Shown: one piece after another, positions 22,300 through 31,923 of the stretch
How positions within the stretch are numbered: position 1 is the stretch's first letter
Layout of the letters: each line of letters opens with the position of its first letter
From: Flavobacterium sp.
Lineage (GTDB): Bacteria; Bacteroidota; Bacteroidia; Flavobacteriales; Flavobacteriaceae
Direction of reading: 5' to 3'
DNA: 64,000 bases
Assembly: GCF_024642105.1 (NCBI RefSeq)
Contig: NZ_JAHEBT010000001.1
Location: forward strand, 1-64,000
Program-made: the position numbers and the translations under genes
Notes under the pieces: generated by a model
Database searches by the model: none
Seen by the model: the letters and a program-made list of their open reading frames with translations, nothing else
Told to the model about the DNA's origin: nothing

Positions 22300-23859
22300 T
22301 TAATGTGTTTTTACTACAGCTATTGGTAGCTGTGTCATGATTTCTTTGCTTTCGTTTCCATAATAATCGATATAAGATAAAGCAAAGTTGGTTTTATTTT
22401 CGATAGTAGCTATTGGGACACGAATGGACAAATGATTGTTGTTTTTATGGATAAAAAATCGATCAATTATTTGACTAGGGTCGTCACTATCAATTATTGA
22501 GTTACCCTCTGTTCCATAAAAAATCACGTAGCGAACATTGTTTCGAGTAAGTTGCAAAGAAATGACTAACTCATTTTTTTCTTTTATAACGCTAGTTACT
22601 CTTGGAACATCAAAAACTAATTTTTTAAAATTAGGAACGGCAGCAGGAATTGCTGGAAATTTGTATTGATTTTCAGCTAGTAACTGAGTAACGTCTTGGT
22701 TTTTGTTAAGAAACCATTTGGCACTAAAAAAGGCATTTCCTTGTACATTATTGAAAGTACGCGTATAATCAATTTGATTCGGAATTTCAGTAGGCAAATC
22801 CCATTTTTTATCGGCATCTGATTTAATTTTATAGGTGCTATTTCCAATGTATACTGCACTATTTTTAGCGTTTTCAGACCACCATTTTAGCAATTTAGCA
22901 TATGAAGCTTTTGGGTGATCCAAACTCCAATACAACTGTGGTAAAATATAGTCAATCCAATTGTTTTCCATCCAAACCAAAGGATCAGCATATAAATCAT
23001 CATAATTGGTTTGTCCGGCTTGTGTGTCCGAGCCTCTTGGGTCTACTGATTTATTGCGCCAAACTCCAAATGGGCTAATGCCAAATTGTACCCAAGGCTT
23101 TATTTTCTTGATGCTTGTCGAGATTTGTTGAATAAAAGTGTTCACATTATTTCGTCTCCAATCGGCTAAAGTAAGACCATTTCCGTATTTGTTGAACGAA
23201 GCAGTGTCGTTAAATTTTTCACCATCTACCGTATACGGATAAAAGTAATCATCAAAATGAATGGCATCGATATCGTATTTTTGAACCACTTCTTCCACTA
23301 CTTTTGTCAAGTGATTTTGTACTTCGGGTAGCGCAGGATTGTAATAGTATTTTCCAGCATATTTAATCATCCAATCGGGATGCTTAATCAAGTCGTGTTT
23401 TCGACTTAGTATTTCAGTATTGGCTCCTGATGTGGCACGGAAAGGATTTAACCACGCATGAAATTCAAAACCTCGGTTGTGAGCTTCAGTAATCATCCAT
23501 TCTAAAGTATCAAAATAGGGTGAAGGAGCTTTGCCTTCTTTTCCAGTCAAGTTGCGTGACCAAGGCGCTAATTCAGAGGGATAAAAAGCATCACCATTAC
23601 TGCGAATTTGAACAATCACTGCATTGTAATGAAGCTTTTTATACGATTCTAAAATTTCAATAAAATCGGATTTTTCTTTTTCAACACTATCGGTATTGTT
23701 TTTTGGCCAATCAATATTGGCTACGGTTGCAATCCAGACGGCTCTAAATTCGTTTTTAGGATATATTATTTTACTTTGTGCTGTGCTATTGGTAATAGAA
23801 AGTAGCGTAAATAAAAAAGCAAAAGTAAAGGACTTGTAATTCATCATTATGGGGTTCAT
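22300..23859 (-). CDS. DigH/YddW-like family 10 glycosylhydrolase, secreted
   Basis: 519 residues. A signal peptide precedes FRAVWIATVANIDWP; the start may be the ATG four or five codons later (MMNYK or MNYK). The GHL10 (DUF187) barrel is recognised from FRAVW, WLNPFRA and IDAIHFDDYFYPY. The E. coli member DigH (YddW) cleaves peptidoglycan strands that have lost their stem peptides. Expected location: periplasm or outer membrane. It lies between anmK and ampG in one operon, which suits production of importable glycan fragments. C-terminal 110 residues look like a beta domain. Confidence 0.85.
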   Translation of the reverse strand: MNPIMMNYKSFTFAFLFTLLSITNSTAQSKIIYPKNEFRAVWIATVANIDWPKNNTDSVEKEKSDFIEILESYKKLHYNAVIVQIRSNGDAFYPSELAPWSRNLTGKEGKAPSPYFDTLEWMITEAHNRGFEFHAWLNPFRATSGANTEILSRKHDLIKHPDWMIKYAGKYYYNPALPEVQNHLTKVVEEVVQKYDIDAIHFDDYFYPYTVDGEKFNDTASFNKYGNGLTLADWRRNNVNTFIQQISTSIKKIKPWVQFGISPFGVWRNKSVDPRGSDTQAGQTNYDDLYADPLVWMENNWIDYILPQLYWSLDHPKASYAKLLKWWSENAKNSAVYIGNSTYKIKSDADKKWDLPTEIPNQIDYTRTFNNVQGNAFFSAKWFLNKNQDVTQLLAENQYKFPAIPAAVPNFKKLVFDVPRVTSVIKEKNELVISLQLTRNNVRYVIFYGTEGNSIIDSDDPSQIIDRFFIHKNNNHLSIRVPIATIENKTNFALSYIDYYGNESKEIMTQLPIAVVKTH

Positions 23860-23923
23860 CTTATAGAATACAAAAATAGACTTTTTAGAACAGTTGTTGT
23901 GCTAAAAAAGGCATAAAATAATT

Positions 23924-25132
23924 TTAATCTGGGAAAGAAATTTTACCCATTGTTACCGATGGAATTCCTTTTTTAGTGCCAAAATGAGTAGTACCTCCAG
24001 CTACCGTTTCGTTAGCCAATACAGCAAAAAGTATCGCTTCTTTAGCATCCGCTGAAATACCTAAATCGTTGGTATTCTTAAAAGAACAAGGCAATAATTC
24101 CTTTAGATACTGCATTAGTAGCGGATTGTGTATTCCTCCACCCGAAACATAGACCGTAATAGTATCAGTAGTTGCTTCAGTTTGATTTATAGCAAACAGA
24201 ATTGCTTCGGCGGCAGTTTCGGCACTAAAGCGTGTAAGTGTTGCCAAAACATCTTCAACAACAAGATTTTGCGTTTGACTTTCAGTGACTGCTCTCTGAA
24301 TATAGTCCAAATTGAAGAGTTCAGGTCCAGTAGTTTTGGGAAACGGTCCTTTGAAAAAGGGATTGTTTTTAAGCGCTTCTAACAAATTAGGATTTACATT
24401 TCCTTTTCGAGCTATTTGAGCATCTTTGTCGTAACTCATTTCAGGAAAATGCAATTTTACAAACACATCAATTAGTGTGTTTCCTGTACCTGTATCAGTA
24501 ACAAAAACGTGTTCTGGATTTTGATTTTTGGGCAAAAAAGTAAAGTTTCCAATACCGCCTATGTTCAGCATGATTCGGTTTTCTTTTTCGCTTCCAAAAA
24601 GGAAATAATCCCCATATACCGCCAAAGGAGCGCCTTCGCCTCCTGCGGCTACATGCTTTTGTCTAAAATCAGACACCGTAATAATTCCAGTGCGAACGGC
24701 AATATGATCTCCATCTCCAATTTGCAAAGTGGCGTTTGGAAATTGTGCTTGTTGGTGTAGGATTTTTGGAGCATGCATTACCGTTTGTCCGTGCGAGGCA
24801 ATTAAATCTACATCAGCAGGAGCAACTTTCCATTCTTTTAGGCAATCTAAAACGAGATTAGCATGTAAAATTCCAATCCATTCATTCAACAAAGCGAGAT
24901 GTTGGAAATCAATTGTTTTTTTGGCAAACACTTTTCGGATTTCAGCTTTTATAGCTTCAGAATACGGTATGGTTTTAAACTCTTTTAGGTGAACCACAGT
25001 GTTTTTAGATGCTCCCGAAATTTCGCATAAGACTACATCCAAACCGTCCAATGAAGTACCCGACATCAATCCAATAATAGTTCGAGTAGGTTTTTGTGCG
25101 ATTCTATAAAGCGATTCAATATTGGTATTCAT
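23924..25132 (-). CDS. anmK: Anhydro-N-acetylmuramic acid kinase
   Basis: 402 residues. GLMSGTSLDGLD (21-32), IASHGQTVMH, MLNIGGIGNFTF and YVSGGGIHNPLLM are the family's nucleotide- and sugar-binding segments. AnmK opens and phosphorylates anhydro-MurNAc to MurNAc 6-phosphate in the cytoplasm; MurQ would take the next step but is not in the window. Second gene of the operon, eleven bases after the sodium symporter gene. Confidence 0.96.
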   Translation of the reverse strand: MNTNIESLYRIAQKPTRTIIGLMSGTSLDGLDVVLCEISGASKNTVVHLKEFKTIPYSEAIKAEIRKVFAKKTIDFQHLALLNEWIGILHANLVLDCLKEWKVAPADVDLIASHGQTVMHAPKILHQQAQFPNATLQIGDGDHIAVRTGIITVSDFRQKHVAAGGEGAPLAVYGDYFLFGSEKENRIMLNIGGIGNFTFLPKNQNPEHVFVTDTGTGNTLIDVFVKLHFPEMSYDKDAQIARKGNVNPNLLEALKNNPFFKGPFPKTTGPELFNLDYIQRAVTESQTQNLVVEDVLATLTRFSAETAAEAILFAINQTEATTDTITVYVSGGGIHNPLLMQYLKELLPCSFKNTNDLGISADAKEAILFAVLANETVAGGTTHFGTKKGIPSVTMGKISFPD

Positions 25133-25143
25133 TTAGAATGGAT

Positions 25144-26679
25144 TTAAAAATGGTATTTATCGGCTACGGTTTTACTAGTCAGTAATAATCCTGTAAAAGT
25201 GATGAGTGTGTTGAGAATGATTAATTCGTTATCAAAAACATACCCCCCTAAAAGATTCACTGAATTTTCATTGATAAGAAAGGTTAATGCAGGAGATAGT
25301 AAACAAATGAACGGTACTAAACGGTCATTCACTTTTTTGGATTTCATAAACAAACCAAAAGCGTATAAACCTAAAAGTGGTCCGTAAGTGTAGGATGCCA
25401 CTCTAAAAATCATTCCAACAACCGAACTATCGTTGATAGCATTAAAAACTAATATGACCAAAAACATACAGGCCGAAAAAGCAAAATGGACAATGTGTCG
25501 TGTTCTAACTAGATTTTCTTTTTGACTGTTCTCCACTTTATCCATTCCTAAAAAGTCCACACAAAAAGAAGTGGTTAGTGCTGTTAAAGCTGAATCGGTT
25601 GTGGCAAAAGTGGCAGCAATTAGTCCTAATAAGAAAACAATAGCAGGAATGGTGGCCAAATGATGTAAAGCTATTTCAGGGAAAAGCAAATCGGTTCGCG
25701 GTTTATTGGTAACCAAATCTAACGGAACTTGAATGTTATTTTTGGCAGCAAAAATATAAAGTAATGCTCCTACACTTAAGAAAAATAAGTTGATGATTAT
25801 AAATATAGTCGTGAAACTAAACATGTTTTTTTGTGCTTCACCAATGTTCTTACAACTTAGGTTCTTCTGCATTAAATCTTGATCTAATCCCACCATTGCA
25901 ATGGTTACAAACATTCCGCCAAGAATTTGTTTTACAAAATGAAATTTACTTCCGATAAAATCATCGAAGAAAAATATTTTGGAATAGTTACTGTTTTTCA
26001 CTTCTTCAAAAGCGCCAACCACACTTAAATCTAGGCTGCTACAAATAAAATAAATGGTTAAAAATACCGAAGCGACTAAGAAGAAAGTTTGCAAAGTATC
26101 GGTAATAATAATCGTTTTTAAACCTCCTTTGTAGGTGTAGGAAAAAATCAATAACAACGAAATTAATACGGTAGCTGCAAAAGGAATGTTGTAATAATCA
26201 AAAACATAACGTTGCAAAACAATTACAACCAAATACAATCGGAAGGCTGAAGAAATAGTACGACTAACTAAAAATATAGAAGCGGCCGTTCGGTAACTAT
26301 AAAATCCCATTCGCTGTTCGATATACCCGTAAATAGAGGTAAGGTTCATTCGGTAATAAAGTGGTAAAAGCAATTTGGCTACAACAATAAATCCAATGGC
26401 ATTTCCTAAGATAAACTGAAAGTACTTGAATTGTTCTCCGTTTGGCGAGCCTACTTCACCAGGTACAGAAATAAAGGTAACTCCAGAAAGTGCGGTGCCT
26501 ATCATTCCAAAAGCAACTAAATACCATTTTGAGTTTTTATTGGCGGTAAAAAACACATCGTTTCCGCTATCTTTTTTGCTAACCGTATGCGATATGTAAA
26601 ATAACAAACTAAAATAGATACTAATAATCAGTAGAATGATACTTGGAGTCATAGTGTTTTGAATTGTAATTGTAGACAA
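25144..26679 (-). CDS. Sodium:solute symporter family protein
   Basis: 511 residues with about thirteen hydrophobic segments. GMIGTALSGVTFISVPG near residue 57 and VGLDQDLMQKNLS in the middle are typical of this superfamily. The substrate cannot be read from sequence. It starts the recycling operon (anmK follows by eleven bases), so a cell-wall-derived amino sugar such as anhydro-MurNAc or GlcNAc is an attractive but unproven substrate. It is divergent from the FAD/Fe-S gene across a 148-base gap. Confidence 0.9.
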   Translation of the reverse strand: MSTITIQNTMTPSIILLIISIYFSLLFYISHTVSKKDSGNDVFFTANKNSKWYLVAFGMIGTALSGVTFISVPGEVGSPNGEQFKYFQFILGNAIGFIVVAKLLLPLYYRMNLTSIYGYIEQRMGFYSYRTAASIFLVSRTISSAFRLYLVVIVLQRYVFDYYNIPFAATVLISLLLIFSYTYKGGLKTIIITDTLQTFFLVASVFLTIYFICSSLDLSVVGAFEEVKNSNYSKIFFFDDFIGSKFHFVKQILGGMFVTIAMVGLDQDLMQKNLSCKNIGEAQKNMFSFTTIFIIINLFFLSVGALLYIFAAKNNIQVPLDLVTNKPRTDLLFPEIALHHLATIPAIVFLLGLIAATFATTDSALTALTTSFCVDFLGMDKVENSQKENLVRTRHIVHFAFSACMFLVILVFNAINDSSVVGMIFRVASYTYGPLLGLYAFGLFMKSKKVNDRLVPFICLLSPALTFLINENSVNLLGGYVFDNELIILNTLITFTGLLLTSKTVADKYHF

Positions 26680-26778
26680 ATATGCTAAATTATTTCTGTA
26701 TTCGGAATACGATGCGTTTACTTTTATTTGCTTTTAGTCATTCTTTCAATTCTCTTCTATTTAAAGCGCTAGAATTTT

Positions 26779-26786
26779 TATATTTG
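26779..26786 (+). promoter_or_regulatory. Candidate -7 element
   Basis: TATATTTG matches TAnnTTTG, 42 bases before the start codon of the FAD/Fe-S dehydrogenase gene. No clear -33 element. Confidence 0.45.
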
Positions 26787-26827
26787 TCAACCAAATACTG
26801 ACTATTCAGTAATTACATTCGAATACA

Positions 26828-29740
26828 ATGTCACAAATACTACCTTTACAACAACTGTCAGACTCATTAGAAGGGGATCTTTTCTATGACGAATTGCATA
26901 AAATCATATACTCTACAGATGCTTCGGTGTACCAAATCAAACCCATTGCAGTGGCGAGGCCAAAATCAGTAGCAGATATTCAAACTTTGGTTCGTTTTGC
27001 TAATAAGCATCATATTCCATTAACGCCAAGAACCGCAGGAACTTCTTTAGCTGGTCAAACGGTGGGTAGTGGAATTATTGTGGACGTCTCCAAATATTTT
27101 ACCCGAATCGTTTCTTTTGATAAAGAAAATAAAACGGTTACGGTTCAGCCTGGTGTGATTCGCGATGAGCTGAATTTGTTTTTAAAACCACACGGTTTGT
27201 TTTTTGGCCCCAATACTTCAACGTCTAATCGTTGTATGATTGGAGGAATGGTAGGAAACAATTCGTCGGGAACTACTTCCATTCGCTATGGAGTGACACG
27301 AGATAAAATTGTGGAACTAAAAGCTATTTTGAGTGATGGTTCGGCTACAGTTTTCACATCGCTTACTTCGGCAGAGTTTGTCGAAAAAACAAAAGGGGAT
27401 TCTTTGGAAAATCAGATTTACAGAACATTGTACGAAGAACTTTCCAATTCTGAAACGCAAAATGAAATTGTAAAAGAATTTCCAAAACCTGAAATTCACA
27501 GAAGGAATACAGGCTATGCCGTTGATTTATTATTGAAATCGAATTTGTTTTCAGGTACCGAACCCACAATTAATCTAGGAACCTTACTTTGCGGAAGTGA
27601 AGGGACTTTGGCATTTACAACAGAAGTTACGCTGAAAGTAGACGATTTGCCTCCCACACACAATATTATGGTGGCGGCACATTTTCATACCATTCAAGAA
27701 AGTTTGGAAGCCGTAATGATAGCGATGAAACATCATTTGTACACTTGTGAAATGATGGACGATACGATTTTGAATTGTACCAAAACCAATAGAGAACAAG
27801 CGAAAAATCGTTTCTTTATACAAGGTGATCCAAAAGCAGTGATTATGTTAGAAGTGGCTTCGGAATCTTTAGAAGAAGCCGAACGACAAGCGGATGCTTT
27901 AATAGCAGATTTAGAAAAAAATAATTTCGGTTACGCTTTACCTAAGTTATACGGTGAAGAGATTGATAAAATTAATGACTTACGAAAAGCAGGTTTAGGA
28001 CTTTTAGGAAGTATTGTCGGTGATGATAAAGCAGCTGATTCGATTGAAGATACTGCGGTTGAATTGAGCGACTTGCCTAATTATATTGCCGAATTTGCCG
28101 CGATGATGCAAAAGCACGGACAAGAGGCGATTTATTATGCGCATGCGGGTGCAGGAGAATTGCATTTGCGACCAGTACTGAATTTAAAGAAGAAAGAAGA
28201 TTTACAATTATTTAGAACCATCGCTACCGAAGTGGCTATTTTGGTAAAAAAATACAGAGGTTCGCTTAGTGGAGAACACGGGGACGGAATTGTACGCGGG
28301 GAATTTTTGCCTTTTATGATTGGCGAAAGCAATTATGAATTGCTAAAACGTATCAAAAAAGCATTCGACCCGAATACTATTTTTAATAAAGGACGCATTA
28401 CTGATACGCCTAAAATGGATGAAAATTTGAGGGTAGAATCGGGTAGAGTAGAACCAGAGATTGCAACGATTCAGGATTTCTCAGACAGTATGGGAATTTT
28501 GCGCGTAGCTGAAAAATGTAACGGTTCCGGTGATTGTAGAAAATTACCATCGGCAGGAGGAACTTTGTGTCCGAGTTATCGTGCCACACGAAATGAAAAA
28601 GATACGACTCGTGCTAGAGCCAATGCTTTGAGACAGTACTTAACCGATACGGCTACAGAAAATAAATTTGATCACGAAGAATTATACCAAGTATTTGAAT
28701 TGTGTGTGAGTTGCAAAGCATGCGCTAGTGAATGTCCGAGTAATGTGGATATTGCGTCTCTAAAAGCAGAGTTTTTGTACCAATACCAAAAAGTAAATGG
28801 TTTTTCGAAGCGAAACAAAACATTTGCTTATAATGCCAAATTGAATAATCTAGGAAGTTTGACACCGAAATTGACCAATTGGTTTGCTAACTTATCTTTC
28901 GTTAAAAATAGTATGGGAATTGCTCCACAGCGAGTAGTGCCGCATTTGGCTCCCAAAACTTTCCGAAAATGGTTGGATAACAATCATAAAGAACTCGAAG
29001 AAGGAACCTATCCTAATGGACAAGTCCTATTATTTTGTGATGAGTTTACTAATTTTTATGACGTTTCGGTAGGAGTTGATACGTATGAACTATTGACAAA
29101 ATTAGGCTACCAAGTCTTAGTGGTAGATCATCAAGAAAGTGGGCGTGCTTTTATTTCCAAAGGCTTTTTGGAACAAGCCAAGGCTATTGCTACTATTAAT
29201 GTGGATATTTTCAAGGAATTGGTTACCGATGCAATTCCTTTGATTGGAATAGAACCATCGGCTATTTTGACTTTTAGAGATGAATACATTCGATTGGCAG
29301 AGGATAAAGCAGGAGCAGAACAACTAGCGAAGCACGTTTTTACGATAGAAGAATTCTTTAAAAACGAAATTACTAAAGGCGCCATTCGTTCGGAGCAATT
29401 CTCGGATGAAGCTAAAGAAATAAAAATTCACGGACATTGTCATCAAAAAGCGTTGAGTACTGTGGAAGCTACTTTTGCGATGTTGAATTTACCCAAAAAC
29501 AATACTGTTACTATTTTTAACTCGGGTTGTTGCGGAATGGCAGGCTCTTTTGGCTATGAAAAAGAACACTACGAAATTAGTATGCAAATGGGTGAAGATA
29601 CCTTGTTTCCAAAAATTAGAGCAACGGATGCTTCTGTTGCTATTGCAGCGGCAGGAACAAGTTGCCGTCATCAAATATTTGATGGAACGAGTAGAGAAGC
29701 GCAACATCCTGTTACAATTTTAAAATCTTGTTTAAAATAA
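26828..29740 (+). CDS. FAD-linked and Fe-S D-2-hydroxyacid dehydrogenase (YdiJ/Dld-II type)
   Basis: 970 residues, a natural fusion. An FAD-binding type 4 domain (about 20-250; TPRTAGTSLAGQTVG, GGMVGNNSSGTTSIRYG), an FAD-oxidase C-terminal domain (to about 530; HAGAGELHLRP, SGEHGDGIVRGEF), a ferredoxin-like region with Cys626, Cys629, Cys632 and Cys636, and a C-terminal CCG-type domain (HGHCHQKAL, NSGCCGMAGSFG). Related enzymes oxidise D-lactate or D-2-hydroxyglutarate and pass electrons to the respiratory chain. The substrate here is not decided. Single gene with its own promoter region; an amino-acid permease gene follows by 81 bases. Confidence 0.9.
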   Translation: MSQILPLQQLSDSLEGDLFYDELHKIIYSTDASVYQIKPIAVARPKSVADIQTLVRFANKHHIPLTPRTAGTSLAGQTVGSGIIVDVSKYFTRIVSFDKENKTVTVQPGVIRDELNLFLKPHGLFFGPNTSTSNRCMIGGMVGNNSSGTTSIRYGVTRDKIVELKAILSDGSATVFTSLTSAEFVEKTKGDSLENQIYRTLYEELSNSETQNEIVKEFPKPEIHRRNTGYAVDLLLKSNLFSGTEPTINLGTLLCGSEGTLAFTTEVTLKVDDLPPTHNIMVAAHFHTIQESLEAVMIAMKHHLYTCEMMDDTILNCTKTNREQAKNRFFIQGDPKAVIMLEVASESLEEAERQADALIADLEKNNFGYALPKLYGEEIDKINDLRKAGLGLLGSIVGDDKAADSIEDTAVELSDLPNYIAEFAAMMQKHGQEAIYYAHAGAGELHLRPVLNLKKKEDLQLFRTIATEVAILVKKYRGSLSGEHGDGIVRGEFLPFMIGESNYELLKRIKKAFDPNTIFNKGRITDTPKMDENLRVESGRVEPEIATIQDFSDSMGILRVAEKCNGSGDCRKLPSAGGTLCPSYRATRNEKDTTRARANALRQYLTDTATENKFDHEELYQVFELCVSCKACASECPSNVDIASLKAEFLYQYQKVNGFSKRNKTFAYNAKLNNLGSLTPKLTNWFANLSFVKNSMGIAPQRVVPHLAPKTFRKWLDNNHKELEEGTYPNGQVLLFCDEFTNFYDVSVGVDTYELLTKLGYQVLVVDHQESGRAFISKGFLEQAKAIATINVDIFKELVTDAIPLIGIEPSAILTFRDEYIRLAEDKAGAEQLAKHVFTIEEFFKNEITKGAIRSEQFSDEAKEIKIHGHCHQKALSTVEATFAMLNLPKNNTVTIFNSGCCGMAGSFGYEKEHYEISMQMGEDTLFPKIRATDASVAIAAAGTSCRHQIFDGTSREAQHPVTILKSCLK

Positions 29741-29821
29741 TTGATTTTATTTAAAATGAAATTTTAAGTTTGCATCACAATAAAAGAGACTTTAGTTCAC
29801 TATCTGAATACAAATTATACT

Positions 29822-31744
29822 ATGGCATTAAAGGGTTTGTTTAGAAAAAAGACGGTTCATGATATCATGAAACAAGTCGAGCAAAATGAAAGTGATGGAC
29901 ATAATGCTTTAGGCAAACATTTAACCGCAAGAGATTTGACTGCGTTTGGTATTGCCGCTATTGTGGGAGCCGGTATTTTTAGTACTATTGGTAAAGCCAG
30001 TGCTGATGGCGGTCCTGCGGTAATTTTCCTTTTTTTATTCACGGCTTTGGCTTGTAGTTTTGCGGCTTTTGCCTATGCTGAATTTGCTTCTATGGTACCC
30101 GTTTCTGGATCGGCATATACGTATTCGTATGTGGCTTTCGGCGAAATTATTGCTTGGATTATAGGATGGGCTTTGATTATGGAATATGCCGTAGGTAATA
30201 TTACGGTAGCCATTTCGTGGAGTGATTATTTTACAGGATTACTCAGAACAGGTGGTATTGAATTACCGCAATGGATTCAGATGGACTATTTGTCGGCATC
30301 CAATGGTTTCAAAGATGCAACTGCCTTGATGCAAGGAGGAAAGTCATTTGATAATTTAAGTGCTAATTTGCAAGACGCCTATACTGCTTGGACTTCTAGC
30401 CCAGTAATTGGAGGTTTTCATTTCGTTGCCGATATTCCTGCTATGTTGATTATTATTGTGATTACTGCATTGGTATATAGAGGAATGAAGGAATCCCGTA
30501 ATGCAGGAAATTTAATGGTGATTGTGAAATTATTTATCATTTTATTAGTAATTGCTGTGGGTGCTTTTTATGTAGATACCACGCATTGGAGTCCGTTTGC
30601 TCCCAATGGTGTAAGTGGTGTTTTAAAAGGAGTTTCGGCAGTGTTTTTTGCTTATATTGGTTTTGATGCTATTTCAACTACTGCTGAAGAATGCAAAGAC
30701 CCGCAACGAGATTTGCCTCGAGGAATGATGTGGGCGATTATTATTTGCACCATTTTGTATATTGTTATTGCATTGGTTTTAACCGGAATGGTAAGTTATA
30801 ACGAATTGAATGTGGGAGACCCATTGGCTTTTGTATTTGAGAAGTTAGATTTAAAATGGATGTCGGGAATTATAGCAGTAAGTGCTGTAATTGCTATGGC
30901 AAGTGTGTTGTTGGTTTTTCAAATGGGACAACCTCGTATTTGGATGAGTATGAGTAGAGATGGTTTGTTACCTAAGAAATTCTCTAGAGTACATCCGAAG
31001 TTCAAAACACCATCGTATGCCACTATAGTGACTGGTTTTGTAGTAGGAATTCCTGCTTTGTTTATGAATTTGACTATGGTAACGGATTTATGTAGTATTG
31101 GGACCTTATTTGCATTTGTATTGGTATGTGCTGGGGTTTTAGTCTTGCAAAACAAAAAAGATATTCCGAGAGGAAAATTCAAAACACCCTACATCAATGC
31201 GAAATACATCTTTCCTATAGCATTAGTGTTGGGCTTGTTTTTTGCGTTTGCCTACAATAATAAGGCTACTATGGGATTTATTACGAATGAAACTCAAGTG
31301 AATTCCCCTTCAGCAATTATAACCGCCTTGGATAAAGAAGAGACTAGTAAAGTCTATGCATATTTATCTTCTTTGGAGTCGAAATCAGCTACACGAGATG
31401 TAGAAGCATTATTAAGTCAGTACCAAGAAGACGAAGCGAAATACGAATCGATTGTGGCTCGTTTGCCAATTTCAGACGATATTAAATACGAAAGCGGTTT
31501 TGATTTGTTCAAACATAAAATCCCGATGTGGATTTTTGTCATTACTTTAATTGGTTTGGCGGTTTGGGCTTTTAAAGAAAACTTATCCTTAATTCCCTTA
31601 TTAGGTTTGGTTTCTTGTTTGTACATGATGGCCGAATTGAGTGTTTGGAATTGGATTTATTTCACAGTTTGGTTGCTTTTAGGATTGGTAATTTATTTTG
31701 GCTTTAGCCGAAAAAATAGTAAATTAAACTTGCAGAAAGAGTAG
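29822..31744 (+). CDS. APC-family amino acid permease
   Basis: 640 residues. After a cytoplasmic N-terminus, ARDLTAFGIAAIVGAGIFSTIG marks the first membrane helix of the amino acid-polyamine-cation superfamily; FFAYIGFDAISTTAEE is the conserved helix 6-8 region. About twelve to fourteen hydrophobic segments are present, with a soluble insertion of about 75 residues near 485-560, before the last helices. It resembles cationic amino acid transporters of the YfnA/CAT group; the substrate is not certain. It is not clearly in an operon with its neighbours. Confidence 0.9.
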   Translation: MALKGLFRKKTVHDIMKQVEQNESDGHNALGKHLTARDLTAFGIAAIVGAGIFSTIGKASADGGPAVIFLFLFTALACSFAAFAYAEFASMVPVSGSAYTYSYVAFGEIIAWIIGWALIMEYAVGNITVAISWSDYFTGLLRTGGIELPQWIQMDYLSASNGFKDATALMQGGKSFDNLSANLQDAYTAWTSSPVIGGFHFVADIPAMLIIIVITALVYRGMKESRNAGNLMVIVKLFIILLVIAVGAFYVDTTHWSPFAPNGVSGVLKGVSAVFFAYIGFDAISTTAEECKDPQRDLPRGMMWAIIICTILYIVIALVLTGMVSYNELNVGDPLAFVFEKLDLKWMSGIIAVSAVIAMASVLLVFQMGQPRIWMSMSRDGLLPKKFSRVHPKFKTPSYATIVTGFVVGIPALFMNLTMVTDLCSIGTLFAFVLVCAGVLVLQNKKDIPRGKFKTPYINAKYIFPIALVLGLFFAFAYNNKATMGFITNETQVNSPSAIITALDKEETSKVYAYLSSLESKSATRDVEALLSQYQEDEAKYESIVARLPISDDIKYESGFDLFKHKIPMWIFVITLIGLAVWAFKENLSLIPLLGLVSCLYMMAELSVWNWIYFTVWLLLGLVIYFGFSRKNSKLNLQKE

Positions 31745-31889
31745 TTTTTTTGTTAAAATTGTATTAAAAACTCCCTGTTGCTATCTAAAATCTTTTTATT
31801 TTAAGAATAATTCAGCCCAAAAACACAAAAGAGCTACAATTCGTAATAAAAAACCTTAAAGATTAAATAGTAAACAAAACTTAATTACT

Positions 31890-31897
31890 TAATTTTG
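31890..31897 (+). promoter_or_regulatory. Candidate -7 element of lpdA
   Basis: TAATTTTG matches TAnnTTTG, 26 bases before the lpdA start codon. Confidence 0.45.
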
Positions 31898-31923
31898 CAT
31901 CACTAAAAATAAATATTATTACT

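Noticed and set aside
26828..29740. Minus-strand open frames within the FAD/Fe-S gene (for example 27317-27499 and 29117-29323)
   Set aside because: They are shadow frames with Cys/Phe/Asn-rich, family-less translations lying wholly inside a well-supported gene.
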